NCBI RefSeq assembly: GCF_009193255.1
Contig: NZ_WACG01000003.1
Span: forward strand, 62,001 to 126,000
Source of the DNA: Arthrobacter koreensis
Lineage (GTDB): Bacteria > Actinomycetota > Actinomycetes > Actinomycetales > Micrococcaceae
Length of the DNA stretch: 64,000 nt
Direction: 5' to 3'
Of this stretch, positions 52,858-62,970 are shown piece by piece. Every line of letters starts with the position of its first letter. Position 1 is the stretch's first letter. The notes beneath the pieces were generated by a model that saw only the letters and a program-made list of their open reading frames with translations, had not been told where the DNA came from and did not search any database. Both the position numbers and the translations under genes were made by a program.

Positions 52858-53793
52858 CTAATCCCCCTGTCCGGGCCAAGGGACGGGATCCGGAAGGGCC
52901 CGCGCCAGGTACTGCAGTGCCGTACCGACGCCCATATCGATCTTGAGGTCCGCCAGCGCATCCCCCCGGGTATCACCCCGGTTGATGATCACTACCGGCT
53001 TACCTTCCTTGGCTGCATGCCGGACGAAGCGCAGCCCGCTCATGACGGTGAGCGAGGAACCGGCAACCAGCAGCGCACCGGCGTCGTCCACCGCCGCGTA
53101 GGCCAGCCGGACACGCTCCTTGGGCACGTTCTCGCCGAAGTACACGAAGTCCGGCTTGAGCATCCCCTCGCACACAGGGCAGTCAGCTATGGTGAAGCCT
53201 TCGGTGTCGGTGATCTCGGCGTCGGCGTCCGGGGCGATGTCCCCGTCCGCTGCCACCCGTTCCAGGAATCCCGGGTTGAGCTTCTCCAGCAGTCTGGCGA
53301 TCCCTTCACGCGTGTACACAGCGCCGCAGGAGAGGCACAGCACCCGGTCATAGCGTCCGTGCAGGTCAATGACCCGGACGCTGCCCGCATCACTGTGCAG
53401 CCGGTCCACGTTCTGCGTGATGACACCGGTGAGCAGGCCGCGTTCCTCCAAATGGACCACGGCCTCGTGGCCGGCATTGGGTACGGCGTGGCGAAGGTGG
53501 TGCCAGCCCACGTGGTTGCGTGCCCAGTACCGCTGGCGGAGCACGGGGTCTTCCACGAACTGCTGGTAGGTCATGGGGTTCCGCGGCGGTGCGTCCGGGC
53601 CGCGGTAGTCCGGAATCCCGGAATCAGTACTGAGTCCGGCCCCGGTGAGCAGTGCGATCCTGCGGCCGGCAAGCAGCTCAACGGCCTGGTCCAGCTGGGC
53701 GCGTTCGGCCGCGGTCGGATCTGCCGAGGCGTCCGGGGCTTCCCGCGTCACGAATCCGGTGAGCCCCGTTCCCGGCGGTACAGGCTGGGTCAT
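52858..53793 (-). CDS. Sir2-family NAD-dependent protein deacylase
   Basis: Sirtuin of 311 residues. NAD-binding motifs are LLTGAGLSTDSGIPDYRG (about 49-66) and TQNVDRLHSDAG, with catalytic His in LHGRYD. The zinc ribbon pairs are CLSC and CPVC. PDFVYFGENVP and VAGSSLTVMSGLRF are the later NAD contacts. It removes acyl groups from lysines using NAD. Start ATG at 53793 is one base after the stop of the peroxiredoxin gene, so the two are coupled. Confidence 0.93.
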   Translation of the reverse strand: MTQPVPPGTGLTGFVTREAPDASADPTAAERAQLDQAVELLAGRRIALLTGAGLSTDSGIPDYRGPDAPPRNPMTYQQFVEDPVLRQRYWARNHVGWHHLRHAVPNAGHEAVVHLEERGLLTGVITQNVDRLHSDAGSVRVIDLHGRYDRVLCLSCGAVYTREGIARLLEKLNPGFLERVAADGDIAPDADAEITDTEGFTIADCPVCEGMLKPDFVYFGENVPKERVRLAYAAVDDAGALLVAGSSLTVMSGLRFVRHAAKEGKPVVIINRGDTRGDALADLKIDMGVGTALQYLARALPDPVPWPGQGD

Positions 53794-53794
53794 G

Positions 53795-54283
53795 TCAGTT
53801 CCGATCTCTGGCCGGGAGCGCCGAAAGTGCCTGCAGGTAATCCGCGGCGCGGCGGGGTTCGTCCTGGCCGGAGCGGAGGATCTGTGCGATGCGCCCGTCC
53901 GAGTCCAGGATGAAGCTTGACCTGCCTGCCATGCCGCGGCTTTCCTCGAAGACTCCGAAAGCCCTGGCCGCGGCGCCGTGTGGCCAGAAGTCGGACAAAA
54001 GGTCGAATTCCCAGCCCTTCTCCGACGCCCAGGCGCGGAGCGAATACTTCGCATCGCAGGACACGGCCAGCAGCCTCGCACCGGCTGCGCTGAATTCGGG
54101 CTCCAGCCCTGCAAGCGCCTCAAGCTCGCCCGAGCAGACCCGGGAGAAAGCGAAGGGATAGAACACCAGGACGGCGGGAGCGCCCGCGAGGTCGGCTGAC
54201 CGGACGGTCTCGCCGTACTGGTTGGACAGCTCGAAGGCAGGTGCCGGATCCCCGATGCCGGGGATCCCGGCTGCAGGTATCAA
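53795..54283 (-). CDS. ahpE: peroxiredoxin, AhpE/Bcp type
   Basis: Thiol peroxidase of 162 residues. The peroxidatic Cys is in PFAFSRVCSGEL; the usual Thr three residues before the Cys (PxxxTxxC) is Ser here. It starts at PAPAFELSNQYGETV. A conserved Arg appears in ESRGMAGRSSFILDSDG. Only one clear catalytic cysteine is placed as in one-Cys AhpE, which recycles through mycothiol or mycoredoxin. A second Cys (LLAVSCDAKYSLRAW) could matter. Next to DUF3052 and aceE as in M. tuberculosis. Confidence 0.88.
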   Translation of the reverse strand: MIPAAGIPGIGDPAPAFELSNQYGETVRSADLAGAPAVLVFYPFAFSRVCSGELEALAGLEPEFSAAGARLLAVSCDAKYSLRAWASEKGWEFDLLSDFWPHGAAARAFGVFEESRGMAGRSSFILDSDGRIAQILRSGQDEPRRAADYLQALSALPARDRN

Positions 54284-54289
54284 AAGCGG

Positions 54290-54709
54290 CTACTTCTTCC
54301 GGCGGCTGACCAGGCGTGTGGCGGCCCAGTCACGGCTCACGCCCGGTGACGTGGTGACGTGCAGGCCGGCAGTCGGAGCCGCCTCTTCGATGTCGGCGGG
54401 AGGAACATAGCCTTCCCGCCCGGACTTGGGCGTCAGGACCCAGACCACTCCGCCGTCGTCGAGCGTGGTCAGGGAGTCAACCAGCGCGTCGACCAGGTCG
54501 CCGTCATCCGAACGCCACCACAGGATGACCCCGTCAACAACCTCGTGGTCATCCTCAGTGAGGAGCTCGCCGCCCGAGAGGTCTTCAAGGTCCTCACGGA
54601 GATCGAAGTCCACGTCTTCGTCGTAGCCGAATTCCTGAATCAGGTCGCCGTCTTTGAAACCCATTCTTTCCGCCACGTTTTTCTCTGTGACGGCATCGGC
54701 CTCGCTCAC
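54290..54709 (-). CDS. DUF3052 family protein
   Basis: Acidic protein of 139 residues. GFKDGDLIQEFGYDEDVDFDLREDLEDLSGGELL followed by VDGVILWWRSDDGDLVDALVDSLTTLDDGGVVWVLTPKSGREGYVPPADIEEAA is the DUF3052 core; the role is unknown. Start GTG at 54709, with AGGAGG upstream, fits better than the ATG eight codons earlier. It precedes ahpE by 6 bases, forming an operon with ahpE and the sirtuin. Confidence 0.85.
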   Translation of the reverse strand: MSEADAVTEKNVAERMGFKDGDLIQEFGYDEDVDFDLREDLEDLSGGELLTEDDHEVVDGVILWWRSDDGDLVDALVDSLTTLDDGGVVWVLTPKSGREGYVPPADIEEAAPTAGLHVTTSPGVSRDWAATRLVSRRKK

Positions 54710-55013
54710 TTCACTCCTCCTGGTTGACTGCATAAATACAAGGGAATCACATCTTGGCCAGAACTGCCCTTTTCCTGACTCAAGGGAACACCTTTAACCG
54801 GCAAGCTTCAAGGGTTCCGAGTCCGCCGGCAGGCCTTCCCGGGTGAAGGCTACGCAAGCCGGGACCGCCGGTCTACAGTGGCAGGAAGGACACGCACGGC
54901 GGTACGCGCGGCGCGTATGTCCCCCGGCATCCGGCCGCGGGCGGAGTGATCCGGCAGGCACAGGACCCCCGCAGCGGCAGGTTCCAGGCACCATCTGTGC
55001 ATAGGAGAGTTTC
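54710..55013. other. divergent promoter region between DUF3052 and aceE
   Basis: About 300 bases without a gene. A TACAGT near 54873 could be the aceE -10, but no clear -35 matches it. AGGAGAG precedes the aceE GTG. No riboswitch or strong dyad seen. Confidence 0.4.
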
Positions 55014-57752
55014 GTGGCCGCAGAAGACAGAACGGACATCCTCAGCGGGCTCACCGGCCAGCTGCCCGACACCGATCCCGAAGAAACCGCCGAATGGATC
55101 GAATCCCTGGACAACCTGGTCAAGACGGAGGGAACCGAGAGGGCCCAGTTCATTCTGCGTTCGCTGCTGCAGCGCGCAGGGGCGCATTCAGTAGGCGTAC
55201 CCATGGTCACCACCACGGATTACGTCAACACCATTCCCGTGGACCAGGAGCCCGAGTTTCCCGGCGACGAGGAGGTTGAGCGCCGTTTCCGGGCCTGGAT
55301 GCGGTGGAACGCTGCGGTCATGGTGCACCGTGCGCAGCGCCCGGGAATCGGCGTCGGCGGCCACATATCAACTTTCGCCGGTGCCGCCACGCTGTACGAG
55401 GTGGGGATGAACCATTTCTTCCGCGGCAAGGATCATCCCGGACGCGGGGACCAGGTCTATTTCCAGGGCCACGCGGCGCCGGGAATGTACGCCAGGGCGT
55501 TCCTGGAGGGACGGCTGAGCGAGGAAGACCTGGACGGGTTCCGGCAGGAGAAGTCCCGGGAAGGCCACGGCCTGTCCTCCTACCCGCACCCGCGGAACAT
55601 GCCTGATTTCTGGGAGTTCCCCACCGTTTCGATGGGCATCGGCCCCATGAACGCGATCTTCCAGGCCCAGCTGAACCGCTACCTGCACAACCGCGGTATG
55701 AAGGACACCTCGGAACAGCATGTGTGGGCGTTCCTGGGCGACGGCGAAATGGACGAGCCGGAATCGCGCGGGCTGCTCCACGTTGCCGCGAATGACAAGC
55801 TGGACAACCTCACGTTCGTGGTTAACGCGAACCTGCAGCGGCTTGACGGTCCGGTGCGCGGCAACGGCAAGATCGTGCAGGAGCTGGAGGCCTTCTTCCG
55901 CGGCGCCGGCTGGAACGTCATCAAGGTGCTCTGGGGCCGGGAATGGGATCCGCTGCTCGCTGCCGATGACGACGGCGCGCTGGTGGAGATCATGAATTCA
56001 ACGCTCGACGGCGACTACCAGACCTACAAGGCCGAATCCGGCGGCTTCATCCGGGACCATTTCTTCGGCAAGAGCCCCCAGACCAAGGCGATGGTGTCAG
56101 GTCTTTCCGACGACGACATCTGGAACCTCAAGCGGGGCGGCCACGACTACCGCAAGGTGTACGCGGCCTATAAGGCAGCCCTGGAATTCAAGGGCAAGCC
56201 AACCGTTGTCCTGGCCCACACGGTTAAGGGCTACGGCCTCGGCCCGCACTTCGAGGCACGCAACGCCACCCATCAGATGAAGAAGCTCACCCTGGACGAT
56301 CTCAAGCTGTTCCGGGACTCGCTCCGGATTCCCATCACGGATGAACAGCTCGAAGCGGACCCGTACCGCCCGCCGTATTACAACCCGGGACCCCAGGCAC
56401 CCGAAATCCGCTACATGCTGGAGCGGAGGAAGGAGCTGGGCGGTTTCCTTCCCGAACGCCGCACGGACTTCAAGCCAATCCACCTGCCGGGGGAAAAGTC
56501 CTACGAGGTAGCCAACCGCGGTTCGGGCAAGCAGCTGGCAGCCACCACCATGGCCTTCGTCCGCCTGCTCAAGGACCTGATGCGGGACAAGGAATTCGGC
56601 ATGCGGATTGTGCCGATCATTCCTGACGAGGCCCGGACCTTCGGCATGGACTCGTTCTTCCCCACAGCGAAGATCTACAACCCGCAGGGCCAGAACTACC
56701 TCTCGGTGGACCGGGACCTCGTCCTGGCCTACAAGGAGTCCCCCCAGGGCCAGATTGTGCACGTGGGCATCAATGAAGCCGGTTCAATCGCTGCGTTCAC
56801 CGCTGCCGGCACGTCCTACGCGACGCAGGGCGTGCCGCTGATCCCGGTCTATATCTTCTACTCGATGTTCGGTTTCCAGCGCACCGGCGACTTCATCTGG
56901 GCGGCTGCGGACCAGCTGGCCCGCGGGTTCATGATCTCTGCCACAGCCGGACGGACCACCCTGACCGGTGAGGGCCTGCAGCACGCTGACGGGCACTCCC
57001 CGATCCTGGCGTCCACCAACCCTGCAGTGAAGACCTACGACCCGGCGTACGGCTACGAGATCGGCCACATCGTGAGGCACGGGCTGGAGGAAATGTACGG
57101 GCCGGATTCGAAGGACCCGAACCTGATCTACAACCTCATGGCCTACAACGAGCCCATCCTCCAGCCCAAGGCGCCGGAGGACCTGGACGTGGAAGGCGTC
57201 ATCAGGGGCATCTACCTCCTTTCCTCCGCGTCGATCGACGGCCCACGGGCGCAGCTGCTGGCCTCCGGCGTCGCGGTCCCCTGGGCGATGGAGGCGCAGC
57301 GGCTCCTGGCCGAGGACTGGAATGTCTCAGCGGACGTGTGGTCGGTGACCAGCTGGAATGAACTGCGCAGGGACGGCCTCGCGGCTGAGGAAGAAGCCTT
57401 CCTCCACCCCGATGCGGAGCCTCGGGTTCCGTTCGTGACCCGGCAGATGGCCGGAGCCACCGGACCCGTGGTGGCCTCCACGGACTACATGAAGGCAGTA
57501 CCGGACCAGATCCGCCAGTTCCTGCCCAACGAGTTCGCGTCCCTGGGCGCGGACGGATTCGGTTTTGCCGACACCCGGGCCGCGGCCCGGCGCTACTTCA
57601 AGATCGACAGCCACTCAATGGTGGTCCGGACCCTCGAGATGCTGGCCCGGCGCGGTGAGGTGGATTCGTCTGCTCCCCGGGAGGCCATCAGCCGGTACCA
57701 CCTGTTGGACGTCACGAAGGGCACCAGCGGCAATGCCGGCGGCGACGCCTAG
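55014..57752 (+). CDS. aceE: pyruvate dehydrogenase E1 component (homodimeric)
   Basis: Thiamine-diphosphate enzyme of 912 residues, the alpha2-type E1 that oxidatively decarboxylates pyruvate and passes acetyl to E2 (AceF). [23 protein letters not shown] is the pyrimidine-end region, and the ThDP motif [45 protein letters not shown] is near residues 240-285. [27 protein letters not shown] and [11 protein letters not shown] are in the C-terminal half. GTG start with AGGAGA upstream. It supplies acetyl-CoA next to the fatty-acid synthase genes. Confidence 0.96.
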   Translation: MAAEDRTDILSGLTGQLPDTDPEETAEWIESLDNLVKTEGTERAQFILRSLLQRAGAHSVGVPMVTTTDYVNTIPVDQEPEFPGDEEVERRFRAWMRWNAAVMVHRAQRPGIGVGGHISTFAGAATLYEVGMNHFFRGKDHPGRGDQVYFQGHAAPGMYARAFLEGRLSEEDLDGFRQEKSREGHGLSSYPHPRNMPDFWEFPTVSMGIGPMNAIFQAQLNRYLHNRGMKDTSEQHVWAFLGDGEMDEPESRGLLHVAANDKLDNLTFVVNANLQRLDGPVRGNGKIVQELEAFFRGAGWNVIKVLWGREWDPLLAADDDGALVEIMNSTLDGDYQTYKAESGGFIRDHFFGKSPQTKAMVSGLSDDDIWNLKRGGHDYRKVYAAYKAALEFKGKPTVVLAHTVKGYGLGPHFEARNATHQMKKLTLDDLKLFRDSLRIPITDEQLEADPYRPPYYNPGPQAPEIRYMLERRKELGGFLPERRTDFKPIHLPGEKSYEVANRGSGKQLAATTMAFVRLLKDLMRDKEFGMRIVPIIPDEARTFGMDSFFPTAKIYNPQGQNYLSVDRDLVLAYKESPQGQIVHVGINEAGSIAAFTAAGTSYATQGVPLIPVYIFYSMFGFQRTGDFIWAAADQLARGFMISATAGRTTLTGEGLQHADGHSPILASTNPAVKTYDPAYGYEIGHIVRHGLEEMYGPDSKDPNLIYNLMAYNEPILQPKAPEDLDVEGVIRGIYLLSSASIDGPRAQLLASGVAVPWAMEAQRLLAEDWNVSADVWSVTSWNELRRDGLAAEEEAFLHPDAEPRVPFVTRQMAGATGPVVASTDYMKAVPDQIRQFLPNEFASLGADGFGFADTRAAARRYFKIDSHSMVVRTLEMLARRGEVDSSAPREAISRYHLLDVTKGTSGNAGGDA

Positions 57753-57857
57753 GCGGGCAGCCGGATGCCGCACACGGCCATAGCCGGGCCCGAGGCTGCA
57801 GAGTTGTAGCCTTCACACAAAATGGAGGTTCGGCAGCCAAGGCCGTAAGCTTCGAGG

Positions 57858-59087
57858 ATGCCAGTGACCCGCACAACGCCACCAGCAGCGGCGGCACCGG
57901 AGAACGGTGCCGACCCGCTCATCCTGGAACGGCTCAAGGCCAACATCGGCAAGCTCTCTACGGCCACGCTGAAGCAGCTTGATGTGTCCCTGCCCTGGTA
58001 CCGGGGCCTTCGTCCGGACGAACGTTCTGCCCTGGGCATGGTGGCGCAGAAGGGCATCGCTTCCTTCGTTAACTGGTACGAACGCCCCGCCTCCCCGGCC
58101 TGGGTGCTCAGCGACGTTTTCGGAACCGCGCCCACAGAACTGACCCGCGCCATCAGCCTGCAGAAAGCCCTCGCCCTGATCCGCGTGGTTGTCCAGGTGG
58201 TGGAAGACCGCGTGCCGGAACTTGCCGCGGGATCCGTCCAGGGACCGCTGCGCGAAGCCGTCCTGCGCTACTCCCGCGAGGTTGCTTTCGCCGCTGCCGA
58301 TGTCTACGCCCGGGCCGCTGAAACCCGCGGAGCGTGGGACACCCGGCTTGAGGCGCTGGTGGTGGATGCGATCCTGCGCGGCGAGAGCTCGGACGCCCTC
58401 CGCTCCCGGATCGCCGCCGTCGGCTGGACTTCGACGGCAGGAGTCACGGTGATTGTGGGCAGCTCCCCTGCTGATCCCAGCCCGTCCTTCGTCAACGAAC
58501 TCCGCCGGGTGGCCGGACGGCTCGCCGAGGACACCCTGGTGGGCATCCAAGGCGACAGGCTCATCCTGGTGCTGGGCGGAATGAGTGAAAAGTCAGGTGC
58601 CCTGGCCCGCCTGGCGGATCTTTTCGGCACCGGCCCGGTAGTGTACGGGCCGCCGGCGGATTCCCTCGTGGACGCGGGCCCCTCGGCCCAGGCAGCCTTC
58701 GCCGGTCTCACTGCGGCGCGTGCCTGGCCGGCAGCTCCCCGCCCGGTGGCTGCAGATGATCTGTGGCCGGAACGGGTCATGTCCGGAGACGACTCGGCAC
58801 GCAAAGCCCTGGTGCGCAGTATCTACCGGCCACTGCTGGCCGCCTCCAACGGCCTGGCGGAGACGCTTTCCGCCTATCTGTCCCTAGGACATTCGCTGGA
58901 GGCTACGGCACGGGAACTGTTTGTCCACGCAAACACCGTCCGCTACCGGCTGCGGCGCGTCTGCGACATCACCGGGTGGGACCCGATGCTCCCCCGCGAA
59001 GCCTTCGTCCTCCAGACGGCCCTGGTGGTCGGCAGGCTCGCGCCTGCCGGCAAAGCAGTCCCCGAACGCCCTGCGACCCGTTCCTGA
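57858..59087 (+). CDS. PucR-type transcriptional regulator, probable fatty-acid synthesis regulator (FasR/MabR-like)
   Basis: Protein of 409 residues. The N-terminal region (about 25-170) is the RsbRD-like/PucR sensory part, with a GGDEF-like central fold. The C-terminal PucR helix-turn-helix (LSLGHSLEATARELFVHANTVRYRLRRVCDITGWDP) is near residues 340-375. The same type of gene lies before fabD in Streptomyces (FasR) and M. tuberculosis (Rv2242, MabR), where it controls the FAS II genes. That role here is inferred from position. The candidate operator at 59124-59140 lies just after it. Confidence 0.88.
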   Translation: MPVTRTTPPAAAAPENGADPLILERLKANIGKLSTATLKQLDVSLPWYRGLRPDERSALGMVAQKGIASFVNWYERPASPAWVLSDVFGTAPTELTRAISLQKALALIRVVVQVVEDRVPELAAGSVQGPLREAVLRYSREVAFAAADVYARAAETRGAWDTRLEALVVDAILRGESSDALRSRIAAVGWTSTAGVTVIVGSSPADPSPSFVNELRRVAGRLAEDTLVGIQGDRLILVLGGMSEKSGALARLADLFGTGPVVYGPPADSLVDAGPSAQAAFAGLTAARAWPAAPRPVAADDLWPERVMSGDDSARKALVRSIYRPLLAASNGLAETLSAYLSLGHSLEATARELFVHANTVRYRLRRVCDITGWDPMLPREAFVLQTALVVGRLAPAGKAVPERPATRS

Positions 59088-59123
59088 GACCTCCCTTGCC
59101 TGCCTTGCACCGCCGGGCCACCC

Positions 59124-59140
59124 TTGTAGACTTCCTACAA
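59124..59140. promoter_or_regulatory. inverted repeat in the fabD upstream region
   Basis: TTGTAG-ACTTC-CTACAA, perfect 6-bp arms, 68 bases before the fabD start in the 120-base gap after the PucR-type gene. Candidate operator for that regulator; not matched to a verified motif. Confidence 0.45.
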
Positions 59141-59207
59141 TGCGCCCGGGCGAGCTTGGTTCACCTAAACACCCGGTAAATACGTCCCTCTTTGGAAAGC
59201 TTGTTAC

Positions 59208-60164
59208 GTGCTAGCAATCGTCTGCCCCGGCCAGGGGTCACAAACGCCAGGCTTCCTTGCTCCGTGGCTGGAACTGCCCGGGGTACGGGAGCACCTCGAA
59301 GCGCTCTCCGACGCCGCGGGGCTAGACCTCGTAGCGCACGGCACCGTCTCCGACGAAGAGACCATCAAGGACACCGCCGTAGCGCAGCCGCTGATCGTGG
59401 CGGCTGGGCTTGTAGCCGCCCGCCAGCTTCTCGACACCGGCGCCCTCACCGCAGCAACCGTCGTCGCCGGCCATTCGGTGGGCGAGATCACCGCCGCCGC
59501 AGTCGCAGGTGCCCTTACCGAGGATGACGCCGTGACCTTCGTTCGGGAGCGCGCCAACGCGATGGCACGCGCTGCCGCTGCAGCGCCCACCGGCATGAGC
59601 GCGGTGCTTGGCGGCGACCCCGACGACGTCGCGCAGGTCCTTGCCGGCCTGGGCCTCACCGCGGCGAACGCCAACGGCGGCGGCCAGGTCGTGGCAGCGG
59701 GCACGCTGGAACAGCTGGCGGAGCTGACTGCCAATCCCCCCGCCAAGGCACGCGTCATTCCCCTGAAGGTCGCGGGAGCCTTCCACACTTTCCATATGGA
59801 ACCGGCGCTCAGCGTCCTGGAAGCGCTGCGGCCCTCCCTGTCCCCCGCAGAGCCCCTGCCCACGCTGCTCTCGAATTTCGACGGCGCCGCCGTGGTAAGC
59901 GGCGAGGCCAACCTGGACAGCCTGATCGCCCAGGTCTCCCGCCCGGTCCGGTGGGACGCCTGCATGGAGACCATGACAGGCATGGGAGTCACCGGCATAC
60001 TGGAACTTCCTCCTGCCGGCACGCTGACCGGACTCGCCAAGCGCGGCATGCGCGGTGTGCCCTCCCTGGCCCTGAAGTCCCCCGAAGACCTCGCCGCTGC
60101 CCGTGCCTTCGTGGCCGAGCACTCCGGCGCGGCAGCAGTTACAACCCAAGAAGGTAATGCGTGA
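59208..60164 (+). CDS. fabD: malonyl-CoA:ACP transacylase
   Basis: Transacylase of 318 residues loading malonate onto AcpP. Begins LAIVCPGQGSQTPGF; the nucleophile Ser90 is in GHSVGE, and the second His is in AGAFHTFHM. Start GTG at 59208. Its stop overlaps the GTG of fabH (GTGA), so translation is coupled. First gene of the fab cluster. Confidence 0.95.
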   Translation: MLAIVCPGQGSQTPGFLAPWLELPGVREHLEALSDAAGLDLVAHGTVSDEETIKDTAVAQPLIVAAGLVAARQLLDTGALTAATVVAGHSVGEITAAAVAGALTEDDAVTFVRERANAMARAAAAAPTGMSAVLGGDPDDVAQVLAGLGLTAANANGGGQVVAAGTLEQLAELTANPPAKARVIPLKVAGAFHTFHMEPALSVLEALRPSLSPAEPLPTLLSNFDGAAVVSGEANLDSLIAQVSRPVRWDACMETMTGMGVTGILELPPAGTLTGLAKRGMRGVPSLALKSPEDLAAARAFVAEHSGAAAVTTQEGNA

Positions 60165-61222
60165 GCACGCCCACCCTGAAGCAAGCCCCCGTCAACGAGT
60201 TCAGCCGGATCCACGGTCTGGGCGCGTTCCGCCCGGACGTGATCGTCAGCAACGAGGACGTGTGCCAGTGGATCGAGTCCTCCGACGAGTGGATCCGCCA
60301 GCGCACGGGCATCGTCACCCGCCACCGGGCTGACAAAGGCACCTCCGTGGTGGACATGGCGGAGCTGGCCGGGCGCGATGCACTGTCCCACGCCGGCATC
60401 GACGGTTCGGAACTCGACGCCGTCATCGTCTCCACCGTGACCCACCCCTTCGCCACGCCGTCGGCAGCTGCGCAGGTCGCCGACAGGCTCGGAGCGACTC
60501 CCGCCCCCGCCTACGACGTCTCAGCCGCCTGCGCAGGCTACTGCTACGGCATTGCCCAGGCAGATGCACTGGTCCGCTCGGGTGCCGCCAAGTACGTGCT
60601 GGTCGTCGGCGTCGAAAAGCTTTCCGATTTCATCGACAACACCGAGCGCACCATTTCGTTCCTTCTCGGCGACGGCGCAGGCGCCGTTGTTGTGGGACCC
60701 TCTGACACTCCCGGAATCGGTCCGTCGGTCTGGGGCTCGGACGGAAGCAAGTCCGGTGCGATTGGCATGACACATTCAATGCTCGAAATCCGCGAGCTTT
60801 CACTTGCGGCCGAAGCCGACGGCGAGCTGCCGGCTTCCGTGCTGGCCGAGCGGGAAACCAAGTTGTGGCCCACCCTGCGCCAGGACGGCCAGACCGTATT
60901 CCGCTGGGCTGTCTGGGAGATGGCCAAAGCCGCACAGCAGGCTCTCGACGCCGCCGGCGTGACGGCGGAGGATCTCTCGGCCTTCGTCCCGCACCAGGCC
61001 AACATGCGGATTATCGATGAGATGGCCAAGCAGCTGAAGCTGCCGGAGTCCGTGGTTATCGCCCGGGACATCGCCGACGCCGGCAACACCTCGGCCGCTT
61101 CGATTCCGCTGGCCACGCACCGGCTGCTTGCCGAGCATCCCGACCTCAGCGGAAAACTGTCGCTGCAGATCGGCTTCGGCGCCGGGCTGGTGTTTGGCGC
61201 ACAGGTAGTAGTCCTCCCCTAG
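60161..61222 (+). CDS. fabH: beta-ketoacyl-ACP synthase III
   Basis: Initiating condensing enzyme of 353 residues joining acyl-CoA to malonyl-ACP. The catalytic triad is Cys124 (VSAACAGYCYG), His in VPHQANMRI and Asn in AGNTSAASIPLA. DEWIRQRTGIVTRH is the conserved early motif. In actinobacteria with branched-chain lipids FabH prefers branched primers, which is family knowledge only. Starts inside fabD's stop; 79 bases separate it from acpP. Confidence 0.95.
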   Translation: MSTPTLKQAPVNEFSRIHGLGAFRPDVIVSNEDVCQWIESSDEWIRQRTGIVTRHRADKGTSVVDMAELAGRDALSHAGIDGSELDAVIVSTVTHPFATPSAAAQVADRLGATPAPAYDVSAACAGYCYGIAQADALVRSGAAKYVLVVGVEKLSDFIDNTERTISFLLGDGAGAVVVGPSDTPGIGPSVWGSDGSKSGAIGMTHSMLEIRELSLAAEADGELPASVLAERETKLWPTLRQDGQTVFRWAVWEMAKAAQQALDAAGVTAEDLSAFVPHQANMRIIDEMAKQLKLPESVVIARDIADAGNTSAASIPLATHRLLAEHPDLSGKLSLQIGFGAGLVFGAQVVVLP

Positions 61223-61301
61223 TTTGCAAGACCACACCGCCTGCGGCGGTTGGAAAACCCATACCGGTCCAGCACCGGTACCACCGAAAAAAGGAGCCCC
61301 C

Positions 61302-61547
61302 ATGGCTAGCAACGAAGAAATCCTGGCCGGTCTCGCCGAGATCGTGAACGAGGAAACCGGCCTGGCCCCCGAGGCCGTTGAGCTGGACAAGTCCTTCACG
61401 GATGACCTGGACATCGACTCCATCTCGATGATGACCATCGTGGTCAACGCCGAGGAGAAGTTCGGCGTTCGCATCCCCGACGAAGAGGTCAAGAACCTCA
61501 AGACCGTTGGCGACGCCGTCGACTTCATCTCCAACGCCCAGGCGTAG
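61302..61547 (+). CDS. acpP: acyl carrier protein
   Basis: Acidic carrier protein of 81 residues. The phosphopantetheine site is Ser40 in DLDIDSISMM. Helix II and III sequences (VVNAEEKFGVRIPDEEVKNLKTVGDAVDFI) are standard. AAAGGAG is six bases before the ATG. The hairpin immediately after the stop may keep acpP levels higher than fabF. Confidence 0.95.
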   Translation: MASNEEILAGLAEIVNEETGLAPEAVELDKSFTDDLDIDSISMMTIVVNAEEKFGVRIPDEEVKNLKTVGDAVDFISNAQA

Positions 61548-61553
61548 TTCGTG

Positions 61554-61581
61554 AAGGGCGGCCGCTGCGGCGGCCGCCCTT
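61554..61581 (+). terminator. GC hairpin between acpP and fabF
   Basis: Perfect AAGGGCGGCCGC/GCGGCCGCCCTT arms around a TGCG loop, then TTCC rather than a full T-run. Starts 7 bases after the acpP stop, so it may be a partial terminator or RNA-stabilising structure. Confidence 0.7.
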
Positions 61582-61645
61582 TCCAGTACTACCCGCTGCA
61601 CCAGCAACCAGGTGCGCCCCCCAAATTTTCCCAAGAGAGTGAATC

Positions 61646-62887
61646 ATGGCCCGCAAAGTAGTCATTACCGGCCTCGGCGCGACAACGCCGATCGGCGGAG
61701 ATGTCCCGACCATGTGGAAGAACGCCCTGGTGGGCGTCTCCGGTGCCCGCACCCTCGAAGACGACTGGGTCGAGAAGTACTCCCTGCCGGTCACCTTCGC
61801 CGCACGTGTTTCCACGCCTGCCACTGAGGTCCTCTCCCGGGTGGAAGCCAAGCGCATGGACCCGTCTACCCAGTTCGCCGTTGTTGCCTCCCGGGAAGCA
61901 TGGGCCGATTCCGGGCTGGATGACGCCGAGATTGACCACGACAGGCTGGCTGTTTCCTTCGCCACGGGGATCGGCGGTGTCTGGACCCTGCTCGACGCGT
62001 GGGACACTCTGCGCGAGAAGGGTCCGCGGCGGGTGCTGCCCATGACCGTTCCCATGCTGATGCCAAACGGCCCGGCCGCGGCGGTCAGCCTGGACCTGGG
62101 CGCCCGTGCGGGAGCGCACACGCCGGTTTCCGCCTGCGCCTCCGGTACCGAATCCCTGCACCAGGGCCTCGAACTGATCCGTTCCGGCAAGGCGGACGTC
62201 GTCGTCTGCGGCGGCGCCGAAGCTGCCATCCACCCCATGCCGCTGGCGTCCTTCGCCTCAATGCAGGCACTGTCCCGCCGCAACGACGATCCCGAGCGCG
62301 CATCACGCCCCTATGACAAGGACCGCGACGGCTTCGTCATGGGTGAAGGCGCAGGCGCCCTTGTCCTCGAGGCCGAGGAACACGCGCTGGCCCGCGGCGC
62401 ACGCATTTACGCCGAACTGGCCGGTACGGCAGTCACGGCGGATGCCTACCACATCACCGCCCCGGACCCCGAAGGACTCGGTGCCACCCGCGCACTGAAG
62501 GCAGCTATGTACGACGCACGGGCCCAGGCCGAAGACGTGGTGCACGTCAATGCCCATGCCACCTCCACGCCGGTTGGCGACAAGCCCGAGTACACCGCGC
62601 TGAAGTCCGCCCTTGGCGCCCACGTGGACAACGTGGCGGTCTCCGCCACCAAGTCCCAGACCGGCCACCTGCTGGGCGCGTCCGGCGCCGTCGAAGCGGT
62701 ACTGACGGCCATGGCGGTCTACACGCGGCAGGCACCGGCGACGATCAACCTGGACAACCAGGATCCCGAGATTCCGCTGGACGTGGTGACCACGGCCCGC
62801 GACCTGCCCTCGGGTGACATCGTGGCTCTGAACAACTCGTTCGGCTTCGGCGGACACAACGCCGTCGTAGCGCTGCGAAGCCACTAG
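61646..62887 (+). CDS. fabF: beta-ketoacyl-ACP synthase II
   Basis: Elongating condensing enzyme of 413 residues. Begins MARKVVITGLGATTPIGGD. Catalytic Cys164 (VSACASGTES), then His in NAHATSTPVGDKPEYTAL and His in KSQTGHLLGASGAVEAV. FGFGGHNA closes the active site. It is KasA/B-like in position. AGAGTGAATC precedes the ATG. Last gene of the fab cluster, followed by a strong terminator. Confidence 0.96.
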   Translation: MARKVVITGLGATTPIGGDVPTMWKNALVGVSGARTLEDDWVEKYSLPVTFAARVSTPATEVLSRVEAKRMDPSTQFAVVASREAWADSGLDDAEIDHDRLAVSFATGIGGVWTLLDAWDTLREKGPRRVLPMTVPMLMPNGPAAAVSLDLGARAGAHTPVSACASGTESLHQGLELIRSGKADVVVCGGAEAAIHPMPLASFASMQALSRRNDDPERASRPYDKDRDGFVMGEGAGALVLEAEEHALARGARIYAELAGTAVTADAYHITAPDPEGLGATRALKAAMYDARAQAEDVVHVNAHATSTPVGDKPEYTALKSALGAHVDNVAVSATKSQTGHLLGASGAVEAVLTAMAVYTRQAPATINLDNQDPEIPLDVVTTARDLPSGDIVALNNSFGFGGHNAVVALRSH

Positions 62888-62897
62888 TTCCGCAGCG

Positions 62898-62934
62898 AAA
62901 AGGCCGGGTCCCTGTCAGGGACCCGGCCTTTTTT
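62898..62934. terminator. bidirectional terminator between fabF and DUF3145
   Basis: AAAAGGCCGGGTCCCTG/CAGGGACCCGGCCTTTTTT with a short T loop and a T-run. Confidence 0.92.
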
Positions 62935-62970
62935 GCTGCGGAAGAATGTTGCGGAGCGCGCTCCGGAGGA

